A DNA stretch of 51,970 nt from Gammaproteobacteria bacterium (GTDB lineage Bacteria; Pseudomonadota; Gammaproteobacteria; Chromatiales; Chromatiaceae): the NCBI GenBank assembly GCA_011389885.1, contig JAABTK010000025.1:1-51970 (forward strand). Direction: 5' to 3'. The notes beneath the pieces were generated by a model. The model worked only from the letters and a program-made list of their open reading frames with translations, did not search any database and was not told the DNA's origin. Positions 33,999 to 41,342 of this stretch are shown piece by piece. The translations under genes were made by a program, and so were the position numbers. Numbering within the stretch: the stretch's first letter is position 1; each line of letters begins with the position of its first letter.

Positions 33999-35594
33999 TT
34001 ACGGTGAAACATCCCGCACCCGCAGAAACAGCGAGACCACAGGCCCCTCGCCGCCGAGCCGCTGCTCCCAAAGGACCTCCGTAAAGCCCTGCAATACGCC
34101 GTACCAAACCAAGCCATTGTGTGCCGAGCGCGTATTGCGCGGATGCAGGCGCGAAAGATAGATGTAGTCGATGTCTTGCTCCGCAACGAACCGCTGTAGC
34201 TCTGCGGCGTCTCGAACCGCGGGCAGGACCGCCTCATGGCGGTTGGTCAGCAGCGCGATATAGCTCTTGGCGAACCACAGGATGCGCGCATCTTCCGCGG
34301 TGGCGCCCCGAATCCGACGCATGTCCGCGGCAATGGCTTGCTCCAAGGCCCCGGCCATTACCGCCTCGCCCCGATTCGGGATCCGATAATAGGCGCTGGT
34401 GAGCGATAGATCGTAACCCGCGATCTGGTCGGAGAGCTGATAACGGCCGTACACGAAGGCGAGCCCCGGGATGGCAAACGCCAATACCAGGGCGCATGTT
34501 AGGCCCATCGCATAATGGCTTGCCCGCAGCCCCCAGGCGCCGCCCGCCCAGCGCACGAAGTCGAAGGCCAACAGAATCGCCAACGGCAGGATGCCGTAAA
34601 CAAAGCGCAGCATCTGCCCCGGAAAGGGCCAAACCGCTAGCACTGCCAGGTAGCCCAATAGATACAGGCCCTCAGGGCGCCAACTCAAGGCGCGCCGCAA
34701 GGCCCCGAGTAAGGCCAGCAGGCCGAGGCCGCCGATCACGAAAACCCCCGGCGCCGACCACTCGGTCCAAAAGATCAGAAAAGCCGTCAGCCAAGAGGCC
34801 CAAAGGCCCTGCAGATTGGCCAAGACGCCTTTTGCATCATCGAAATCCCCGCGCAAGGCCCCCGTCAACCCGGCCTCGAAGCCGGCCGCGTAGGAGATTT
34901 CACTGCCCGGCGGATGCAGCAGATACCAAACGCCGGCCGCCGCCGCCGCCGCGCCCACGACGAACAGGCCGCGCCAGCGTCGCGAGGCGACAAAGGCCAA
35001 CGCCAGGGCCCCGCCCAGGACCAGGCCCACTGTGCGGGTGAGAAACAAGGCCGTGAGCAATAGACCCAACCCCCACCAGGCCCAAGCCGGCGGCTTTTCG
35101 GTCTGGGCCGACCGATCAAAAACCCATAAGGCGGCCAGAGACAAGGCCAAATAGAGGTTTTCGCTTAAGATCGCCGGTATTTGAATCCAGGTCAACGGGG
35201 CCAGCAGAAACACCGCCGTCGCCCCGAGTGCCGCCCACCGGCTTTGCAGGGTGCGGGCGGCCAGGAGAAACAGGAACGCGGCGGAGGCCAACAGGCAGAG
35301 ATGGACCAGCCAATGGGCCCGGCTGTAATCCGCAGCCGCGTCGGCAATCGCCAGCAACCAGGGCAAAAGCGGCGGATAACGCTCGCCCGCACAGGCCTCC
35401 GCCCGCGCCGAGGAGACCTCGGCATAGGGCGAATAGCAGTGGGCCATCAGCAGGTAGCTGACACTATCGTCGGTAAAGTTGCCGAGCCGATCCTGCCAGG
35501 TAAAGGCCCCGGCCCATAACGCCAAACCCAGCCCCAGCACCAACAGCAGGCCGGGAAGCCAGACCGAGAAAAAGCGCCCTGCGCCCTTCAGCAT
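33999..35594 (-). CDS. GT-C family membrane glycosyltransferase (ArnT/PMT-like)
   Basis: A 531-residue protein with about ten membrane helices. The first external loop carries the GT-C acidic pair, NFTDDSVSYLLMAHCYSPYA, followed by ERYPPLLPWLLAIADAA. The C-terminal 130 residues are soluble and periplasmic (RIPNRGEAVMAGALEQAIAA, DIDYIYLSRLHPRNTRSAHN). Such enzymes transfer a sugar from a polyprenyl-phosphate donor. Start ATG 35592-35594; a TTG one codon upstream is possible. It lies 16 bases behind the TPR glycosyltransferase and is probably in the same operon. Confidence 0.7.
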   Translation of the reverse strand: MLKGAGRFFSVWLPGLLLVLGLGLALWAGAFTWQDRLGNFTDDSVSYLLMAHCYSPYAEVSSARAEACAGERYPPLLPWLLAIADAAADYSRAHWLVHLCLLASAAFLFLLAARTLQSRWAALGATAVFLLAPLTWIQIPAILSENLYLALSLAALWVFDRSAQTEKPPAWAWWGLGLLLTALFLTRTVGLVLGGALALAFVASRRWRGLFVVGAAAAAAGVWYLLHPPGSEISYAAGFEAGLTGALRGDFDDAKGVLANLQGLWASWLTAFLIFWTEWSAPGVFVIGGLGLLALLGALRRALSWRPEGLYLLGYLAVLAVWPFPGQMLRFVYGILPLAILLAFDFVRWAGGAWGLRASHYAMGLTCALVLAFAIPGLAFVYGRYQLSDQIAGYDLSLTSAYYRIPNRGEAVMAGALEQAIAADMRRIRGATAEDARILWFAKSYIALLTNRHEAVLPAVRDAAELQRFVAEQDIDYIYLSRLHPRNTRSAHNGLVWYGVLQGFTEVLWEQRLGGEGPVVSLFLRVRDVSP

Positions 35595-35610
35595 CAAAGC
35601 CGCGCCGCGG

Positions 35611-37584
35611 TCACAGGCTGCAATTCAGCCCTTCAGCGGCAATATCCTCCTGAAAGAGCCCGCGCAGGCGGTCCGCCTCCGAAGCCAGATAGCGCTGTTT
35701 CCACGGCGGCTCCTCGGTCAATTCCATCTGTTGCGCGGCATCCAGATGCGCCAAGGCCTCGCAATGCAGGCCTTGCCCGGCCATCATCGCCGACTGAACC
35801 AATGCCGTCTCCAGCGAGCGGGAGGCCGCCAGTGCGTCCGCGAAATGCGCAACGGCCCGCCCCTGCGCCTGGTTCTTGAGCATTAAGCCCCCCAGGTGAT
35901 GGTGATATTGGACCTTAAACCCGGTGTTTTCCCGAAAGGCCGGGCTGCGCCCGAACTGTTCCCAAAGGTCGATCAGGTAATTCACCGTCACCCCCTTGCC
36001 CGCTTGGCCATCCCATTGGTTGGTCAAGAATTTCAAGGCCAACAACGGCTCTTCCGCATGCCCGGGCTGCAACGCCAGGCGCTTAATCGCGGCCGCGTTG
36101 CGAACCCCCACGCGATCCCGATGGGCCAGCTCGTAACGCAGCAAGTGCAGGCGCAACAGGATGCTATCCGGGAGGCGCTCGATGGCCTGCTCCACATAAT
36201 CGATGGCCGCCTCCGGACGCCCCATGTTCTGCAATTCATTCGCCACCGAGAGCTGGGCGCGGGCGGATTCGGGGTTCACCATGCCCCACAGGAAATACAA
36301 CTGCGGGCGGTTCGACCAATGATCCGCCCGCGCCGCCAATGCCCCGCCGTAGACGCCGAACATCGCCACTGCGACGAAAATAGCCAGCGGCGCCCGCTTG
36401 GTGAAGCCCCAAACCAGCAGTTGCGCCAAGGGCAGAAAGAGCCATGCCGCAGGCAGGTAGTTGCGATGCTCAAAGGACAGTTCCAGGCTGATGGTGGTGG
36501 ATTCCAGCAGGTGGCCGGCGAAGAAGAACAACACCGCCGCCGCAAACAGCGGGGCGCGTCGGCGCAACGCGACTGCCGCCCCCAGCAACGCCGCCAGGAT
36601 CAGCACCGCCGGCAAGGTGCTGATCGGATTCAGCAGCGAGGTGGAAACCTCCAGGCCGTCCCGGAACATGCCCTTGGTATGCGGCTGGGGAATCAGCAGG
36701 TTCCACAGGTATTCGAGCACGATGCGGGCCTCGGTCATCAGCCTTTCGGCCACGTCGAAACCCCGCCGAATCATCATCCCTTCGCCGCCGGTGAGGCCGG
36801 CCCGAACCAGGTAGCCGATAATGAACAGCGCCGGCAGGATCAGAAACAGCCCCTGCCAACGCAGGTCGGGGCGGCGCTGCGGATCGCGCGCCAACAACAC
36901 CCATTCCGTCACCAGGATCAACAACGGGGTCAAGGCGCCGTTTTCCTTGGACAGCACCGCGAGTGCTGTGCCTAGGCCGACGGACAGCGACATAATCCAA
37001 TAGGCCTTGCGCGGCGATTGCGGCAACAAACGACGGCCATACAGGTAGCCGCAAACCCCGGCCAACGCGAAAAAGGCCGCCAACTGGGCCATGCGCTGCA
37101 CGATATACAGCACGGTCGAGACATGCAACGGATGCAGCAGCCAAATAGCGGCGGCAATGGCCGCTATCCAGGCCGCCGCGGCCCGTGACGAGGTCACCCG
37201 CGCCTGCTCCAGCCCCAGCCGCAGGCCCCAGAACAGGACGACCCCGGTCGCCAGATGGATTAACACATTGTGCATCTTGAACGGCCCCGGGGGGGCCGGC
37301 CAGTCCTTGGCATCGACCAAGAAGCTCAGCATGGAAATCGGCCGCCCCGTGGGGCCGGCGAAGGAGGCGTCCAGGTATTGGCGCAAGGCGAAAAAGTTAT
37401 CCACGCCCCCGAAGTTGCCCAGCAGCTTTAGATTCGGGTAGTCGTCGAAAATGAAGTCGCCGGGCAGGCCGAGGCGATAGAGGAAAAAGCCGATCACCGC
37501 CGCCGCTAGGACGAACAGGGTCGGCCCCCAGAGCACCTCTTCATGCGTGGCGGCGGGATCGGATTTGGCCGGGTGACTAAACAT
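35611..37584 (-). CDS. TMTC-like GT-C membrane protein with C-terminal TPR region, paralogue 1
   Basis: A 657-residue protein. The membrane part has external-loop motif GDFIFDDYPNLKLLGN, then GPTGRPISMLSFLVDAKDWP, KMHNVLIHLATGVVLFWGLR, LHPLHVSTVLYIVQRMAQLA, VLSKENGALTPLLIL and ESTTISLELSFEHRNYLPAA. TPR-like helices follow (SARAQLSVANELQNMGRPEAAIDYVEQAIERLPDS begins near residue 430). Layout and motifs resemble TMTC-type O-mannosyltransferases and TPR proteins often found beside pilin genes. It shares every motif with the 631-residue gene upstream, so it is a tandem duplicate. The ATG at 37584 has GGAAG upstream. A role in pilin O-glycosylation is inferred. Confidence 0.7.
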   Translation of the reverse strand: MFSHPAKSDPAATHEEVLWGPTLFVLAAAVIGFFLYRLGLPGDFIFDDYPNLKLLGNFGGVDNFFALRQYLDASFAGPTGRPISMLSFLVDAKDWPAPPGPFKMHNVLIHLATGVVLFWGLRLGLEQARVTSSRAAAAWIAAIAAAIWLLHPLHVSTVLYIVQRMAQLAAFFALAGVCGYLYGRRLLPQSPRKAYWIMSLSVGLGTALAVLSKENGALTPLLILVTEWVLLARDPQRRPDLRWQGLFLILPALFIIGYLVRAGLTGGEGMMIRRGFDVAERLMTEARIVLEYLWNLLIPQPHTKGMFRDGLEVSTSLLNPISTLPAVLILAALLGAAVALRRRAPLFAAAVLFFFAGHLLESTTISLELSFEHRNYLPAAWLFLPLAQLLVWGFTKRAPLAIFVAVAMFGVYGGALAARADHWSNRPQLYFLWGMVNPESARAQLSVANELQNMGRPEAAIDYVEQAIERLPDSILLRLHLLRYELAHRDRVGVRNAAAIKRLALQPGHAEEPLLALKFLTNQWDGQAGKGVTVNYLIDLWEQFGRSPAFRENTGFKVQYHHHLGGLMLKNQAQGRAVAHFADALAASRSLETALVQSAMMAGQGLHCEALAHLDAAQQMELTEEPPWKQRYLASEADRLRGLFQEDIAAEGLNCSL

Positions 37585-37824
37585 GGGTTCTTCCGTTTAT
37601 AGTGATAGGGACAGGCGCCTTCTGAGCACCGAGCACACGCAGAACCGCACAGCCCGCGGGCTGTCCTCCAGGCGGCTAGGCGAGGTTTCAGCGCGGGACA
37701 GGCATCTCCCGCCGGACACCACAACAAGCAGGCAAAACCTCCCCCGCGCGCCCTGCGGTCCACGGCGCCCTCGGCGTTCCTAAATGGCGTTGTTTCCGTT
37801 ATTTGTGCGCAGGCGGACTAGGGG
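37585..37824. repeat. Intergenic gene-tail repeat between the two TMTC-like genes
   Basis: 37735-37822 carries a full-length gene-tail repeat: CCCTGCGGTCCACGGCGCCC, TCGGCGTTCCTAAATGG, GTTGTTTCCGTTATTTGTGC, GCAGGCGGACTAG. The rest shows no gene. The gap suggests the downstream paralogue may have its own promoter (ACTATAAAC near 37600 on the minus strand, weak). Confidence 0.5.
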
Positions 37825-39720
37825 CTATTGGGCCGCCGCGACTAACCAGCGCAAACGGCTCAGGGTGTCGAAATGGATCAAGAACGGGTCCAGCCCCTGC
37901 AATCTTTTCAACTCTGCGGCCGCCTGCGCTCGCCGTCCGGCCTTGAGCAGGCAATGCACCAAGTCGATGCCGATCCCCAGGTCCGCGGGGGCCATTGCTG
38001 CGGCCCGTTGCAATAGGGCGGCCGCGGCCGACGCATCGCCGAGCGCGCACTCTAGGCGGCCCCCATTGTGCAACATCCGGGCGCGCGCGGTCTCGGACAT
38101 CCCCGACTCCGGGGCCGCCAATTGCCGATTCCAGGCCGCGACTTGATCCTGCAACGCCAGGCAGGCGCCCTTGACCACGCAATTGGTCAATGCTGCGAGC
38201 CCGTTAAACGAGACCTTATTGAATCCGCTTCGCTCATTCAAGCGATGATCCAGTGCCGCGACCACCGCCTGCGGAATCTCCAGGTCATTGCGCGCATAGA
38301 ACATCAACCAACCGAAATAGGGGTCGGGGCTGTCCGGCGCAATCTGCGCCGCACGCCTAAACTCCCGCTCGACTTCATGCAAATAGCGTTCCCGCAGTGC
38401 TGGCGCCGCGGCGCGCTGATACAACCCCTGATAGGTCTGCGCCGCCTCAATCGCCGCCCGCGGCGATTGCACGCCCTCCAGGTGGGCCAGCCGCGCCCAA
38501 GGCTCATCGCTCCAGCGCCAGGCCCGCTGGTGGGTGGCGAAGGCGAGGGCCAGGCAAATGGACGCCGCGGCCAACGCCATGCCCGGTTTCGTCCCCGGGC
38601 GCTTGCGCAGGACCCATTGGGCAATCGCCACCGCGGCCAGAAAGATCCCGAAACTCGGCAGGTAGTTGCGATGCTCGTAGACCATTTCCAGCGGCAGCAC
38701 CGTCGATTCCATTAAGTGCCCGGCAAAAAACCACAAAATCCCGAACGAGACCAAGGGCGCGCGCGCCCGCAATCCCCAGGCGGCAATGAGCAGGCCCGAG
38801 AGCAACCCCAGCGCCCCCCACCAGGAGGCCGACAGCGCCCGCACCACCGGCCACTGATCATGATACAGGGTCATTTGGCCGATGTCCGGCGCCACCAACA
38901 GGCGCAGATACCAGGCCAAGACCTCCACCTGGGTGGTCAGGCGCGGCAGCGCCCCCAGAGCCGGATTGTTTAGTGAGGCCTCGACACGCGGCCAAAGCAG
39001 GAGCACGAGCATAGTCAGCCAGGCCGCGGCGGCAAGCGCGATCAGCCGGCGATCCCGCCGCCGCTGCGCCGCCGCGCCAGCCAGGCGCGGGGACAGATAC
39101 AGCTCTAGCAATAATACGAAAAACGGCAGCAGCGCCGCGTTGCCCTTACTCAGCACCCCGCAAACCCAGAGAACAAGGATCAGCAGGATGCGCCTCGGCG
39201 GGATGCGTGGCAGCGGCCGCCTGTAGCGGGCCTCCAGGTAGGCCAGCAGGCTTAACAGGGTGAAAAACACCGCCATTTGGTTCATCCGTTGCACCAAATA
39301 CGCCACCCCGGTGAGTTGCAGCGGGTGCAACAGCCACAACGCGGCCACCGCCAGCGCCGGCCAAGCCGGCTTGAGAGACCCCGTGGCCTCGAACAGCCGC
39401 GAGGCCAGTCGATGGATCAGCAGGGCGTTGGCCAAATGCAAGACCAAATTGCTGACCTTCATCGACCCCGCCCCCCAGCCCGGAATGGCGGCCTCCAGCG
39501 AAAAGGTTAGCATCGGCAGCGGGCGCCCGGTAGGCCCGCTGTTGCTCGACCACACCGCCTCCCAAAGCGCCCACACCGAAAAATCGCTTAAACGGCCAAA
39601 AAGCGGCGCGATATGGGCAAAGTCGTCAAACGCCAGGTAGCCGCTGAGCGCAGGCCAATAGGCCGCAAGGGCCAGCAGGACCAGAATCAGGCCCCATACT
39701 GAACCGACCACGGGAGTCAC
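37825..39720 (-). CDS. TMTC-like GT-C membrane protein with C-terminal TPR region, paralogue 2
   Basis: A 631-residue protein with the same motif series as its neighbour: GYLAFDDFAHIAPLFG, NSGPTGRPLPMLTFSLEAAI, KVSNLVLHLANALLIHRLAS, LHPLQLTGVAYLVQRMNQMA, VLSKGNAALLPFFVLLLELY, GHLMESTVLPLEMVYEHRNY. The soluble C-terminal third is helical and TPR-like (RARMLHNGGRLECALGDASA, LGIGIDLVHCLLKAGRRAQA). It starts at a GTG (39720) with GGAGGA eight bases upstream. It lies 74 bases behind a pilin gene with an intrinsic terminator between them, so limited read-through from the pilin promoter is possible. It probably glycosylates pilin. Confidence 0.7.
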   Translation of the reverse strand: MTPVVGSVWGLILVLLALAAYWPALSGYLAFDDFAHIAPLFGRLSDFSVWALWEAVWSSNSGPTGRPLPMLTFSLEAAIPGWGAGSMKVSNLVLHLANALLIHRLASRLFEATGSLKPAWPALAVAALWLLHPLQLTGVAYLVQRMNQMAVFFTLLSLLAYLEARYRRPLPRIPPRRILLILVLWVCGVLSKGNAALLPFFVLLLELYLSPRLAGAAAQRRRDRRLIALAAAAWLTMLVLLLWPRVEASLNNPALGALPRLTTQVEVLAWYLRLLVAPDIGQMTLYHDQWPVVRALSASWWGALGLLSGLLIAAWGLRARAPLVSFGILWFFAGHLMESTVLPLEMVYEHRNYLPSFGIFLAAVAIAQWVLRKRPGTKPGMALAAASICLALAFATHQRAWRWSDEPWARLAHLEGVQSPRAAIEAAQTYQGLYQRAAAPALRERYLHEVEREFRRAAQIAPDSPDPYFGWLMFYARNDLEIPQAVVAALDHRLNERSGFNKVSFNGLAALTNCVVKGACLALQDQVAAWNRQLAAPESGMSETARARMLHNGGRLECALGDASAAAALLQRAAAMAPADLGIGIDLVHCLLKAGRRAQAAAELKRLQGLDPFLIHFDTLSRLRWLVAAAQ

Positions 39721-39737
39721 GGGTATATTCCTCCGGC

Positions 39738-39763
39738 AAAAAAAAGCCCCTCCGAAGAGGGGC
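39738..39763 (-). terminator. Intrinsic terminator after the pilin gene
   Basis: On the minus strand, GCCCCTC, loop TTCG and GAGGGGC (39746-39763) are followed by eight T residues (39738-39745). It ends pilin transcripts just before the GT-C operon. A shorter T run on the other side makes it weakly bidirectional. Confidence 0.9.
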
Positions 39764-39794
39764 TTTTCGCTCTAAACCTTAGTTCAGGTTAAGC

Positions 39795-40232
39795 TTAGCT
39801 AAGATCGTTTTGACACTCGGCCGGCAGGTACTTGCTGTCGAGCACTGTGGGTCCCAGGTTTCCGCAGTTCCATTCCACACGGGCCGAGCTGGAGACCGGG
39901 CTCATGACCACGGCGACAATATCGTCGCCAATACCGCAACCAATGGCGGTGCCTTTCACTGTCACTTGGATTTGGTTGCTAGTCCAGTTCACCGAGTTCA
40001 CATACTTGGAGTCGAGGTTGGTCTCGAAGTTTGGAGTCGTCGGGAACTGGTTGGTGGCGATCAGGTACTCGGAGACCGCGGTCTTGGCGGCGGAGCCGGC
40101 GTTTACGGCCTCAGTCATCTTGGCGCGGCAGGTGTAATCCTGGTAGGCCGGGATGGCGATGGCCGCCAGAATGCCGATAATCGCGACCACGATCATCAGT
40201 TCGATTAGGGTAAAGCCTTGTTGCTTTTTCAT
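39795..40232 (-). CDS. pilA: Type IV major pilin, PilA-like
   Basis: A 145-residue prepilin with leader MKKQQG, then [37 protein letters not shown] (Glu at +5). The globular domain has cysteines in [13 protein letters not shown] and PAECQND. The last two could close the usual C-terminal D-region, and an extra Cys sits in DYTCRAK where most PilA proteins have Ala. ATG 40232 has GAGG six bases upstream. One sequon (NWTS) is present. An expected high-expression gene: strong terminator behind it and a sigma-54-type promoter in front. Confidence 0.9.
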   Translation of the reverse strand: MKKQQGFTLIELMIVVAIIGILAAIAIPAYQDYTCRAKMTEAVNAGSAAKTAVSEYLIATNQFPTTPNFETNLDSKYVNSVNWTSNQIQVTVKGTAIGCGIGDDIVAVVMSPVSSSARVEWNCGNLGPTVLDSKYLPAECQNDLS

Positions 40233-40330
40233 GACATGCCTCACTGGTACTTGTCTTGGGTTGTGGTTGCACGCCCCGTTTTTGTCGGACCGTGCGGCTT
40301 GGCGGTTGTTAGCCTTTGCACAGTAGATTA

Positions 40331-40346
40331 AGCAGGTTTCTTGCCA
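40331..40346 (-). promoter_or_regulatory. Sigma-54 (-24/-12) promoter of the pilin gene
   Basis: The minus strand reads TGGCAAGAAACCTGCT, with GG and GC separated by the required ten bases. It differs from the consensus TGGCACGNNNNTTGCT at two positions. Transcription would start about 87 bases before the pilin ATG. PilR, encoded at 32583-33950, is the likely activator. Confidence 0.8.
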
Positions 40347-40499
40347 GTCCTGGCCAATGAATCTGATTATTCCTGTTTTTCAGTCGATTATGCGAAGCCA
40401 CAAAGGGCGCAGGGGGGTAACGGGTGGTGGCAAGGCGGATCAAGGGGGCAAGACTGACGCGCAACGTCGGCTAATGCCGTCACTAGGTGACGTTTTTCG

Positions 40500-40928
40500 T
40501 CACTCCATGCACTCGTGGGGCGTGAAGCGCTCGGGCACAGTGCCCTGCCTGCAGTGCCAGTCCACCAAACGGTTATTGATCAGCACCGGGCTGAGCACGA
40601 ACCCCGAGTCGCCATCCTGCATGCCGCAGCCGACGGCCGAGCCGCGAATGGTCACCCGCACCTGGCCGCCATCCCACAGCAGGGACAGCACGTATTTGGT
40701 GTCGATGTCGGTGGTGAACCCGGCCCAGTTTGCGCCCGGCAACGCAGCCTTAGACACCTGGTACTCCACCACCACGGCCTTGGCCTGCCCGGCCACGTCA
40801 AAGGCCTCCGTCATCTTGGCGCGGCAGGTGTAGTCGGTGACCGCCGGGATGGCGATTGCAGAAAGAATACCGACAATGGCCACCACCATCATCAACTCCA
40901 TGAGCGTAAAACCCCGTTGCGAAAACAT
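40500..40928 (-). CDS. Second PilA-like pilin, paralogue
   Basis: A 142-residue prepilin with leader MFSQRG, then [37 protein letters not shown]. It shares [19 protein letters not shown]...SPV and a C-terminal Cys pair (WHCRQ, HECME) with the downstream pilin, so the two are tandem duplicates that have diverged in the exposed loops. It has no sequon. ATG at 40926-40928. No terminator is seen between the two pilins, but the downstream one has its own sigma-54-type promoter. Confidence 0.88.
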   Translation of the reverse strand: MFSQRGFTLMELMMVVAIVGILSAIAIPAVTDYTCRAKMTEAFDVAGQAKAVVVEYQVSKAALPGANWAGFTTDIDTKYVLSLLWDGGQVRVTIRGSAVGCGMQDGDSGFVLSPVLINNRLVDWHCRQGTVPERFTPHECME

Positions 40929-40968
40929 AGCTAATCCCCGATAAAACGCTGTTTGTGATAGGTGAATA

Positions 40969-40984
40969 AGCAAAACCCCTGCCG
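40969..40984 (-). promoter_or_regulatory. Sigma-54 (-24/-12) promoter of the second pilin gene
   Basis: The minus strand reads CGGCAGGGGTTTTGCT: GG and GC with ten bases between, and a perfect TTGCT -12 half. The -24 half deviates at the first and sixth bases. It lies 41 bases before the start codon, leaving a short leader. Confidence 0.7.
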
Positions 40985-41034
40985 GTGCAACGCAAACGCC
41001 TCTCTGCACGCCTGAAAAAGCCTGCAAACACCCC

Positions 41035-41133
41035 GTGGGAGCGGTTTGTAACCGCGATCAGCCGTGATAGCGGCTTGCGCCTAACGCATGCGCTCGATTC
41101 GCCGCTAGCATCGCGGATGCAAGCCGTTCCCGC
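41035..41133. repeat. Inverted pair of REP-type palindromes
   Basis: The plus-orientation unit at 41035-41058 has stem GCGGTT/AACCGC with loop TGT. The minus-orientation unit at 41110-41133 is imperfect. Together they form a BIME-like pair just upstream of the pilin promoters. The sequence 41134-41342 after them is gene-tail repeat (TTTCCGCTATTTGTGTGCAA, AACGCAGAGGGCGCAGAGGA) without a gene. Confidence 0.7.
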
Positions 41134-41342
41134 GGGTGTTTCCGCTATTTGTGTGCAACCGACTAGGTCTGTGCGGCTTTAATGGAAACCACTGCGGTCA
41201 GCAACGCAGAGGGCGCAGAGGAGGGGGTTCCCTCGTCCCCGCGCTCTAGCGCCGCTGCTGAGCCAAGCACGACCGGTGAAGCTTCAGCACAACCCTCGGG
41301 CTGTGCGGTCCTCCGCGTGCCCTGTGTTCCGCAAGCGCTAGG

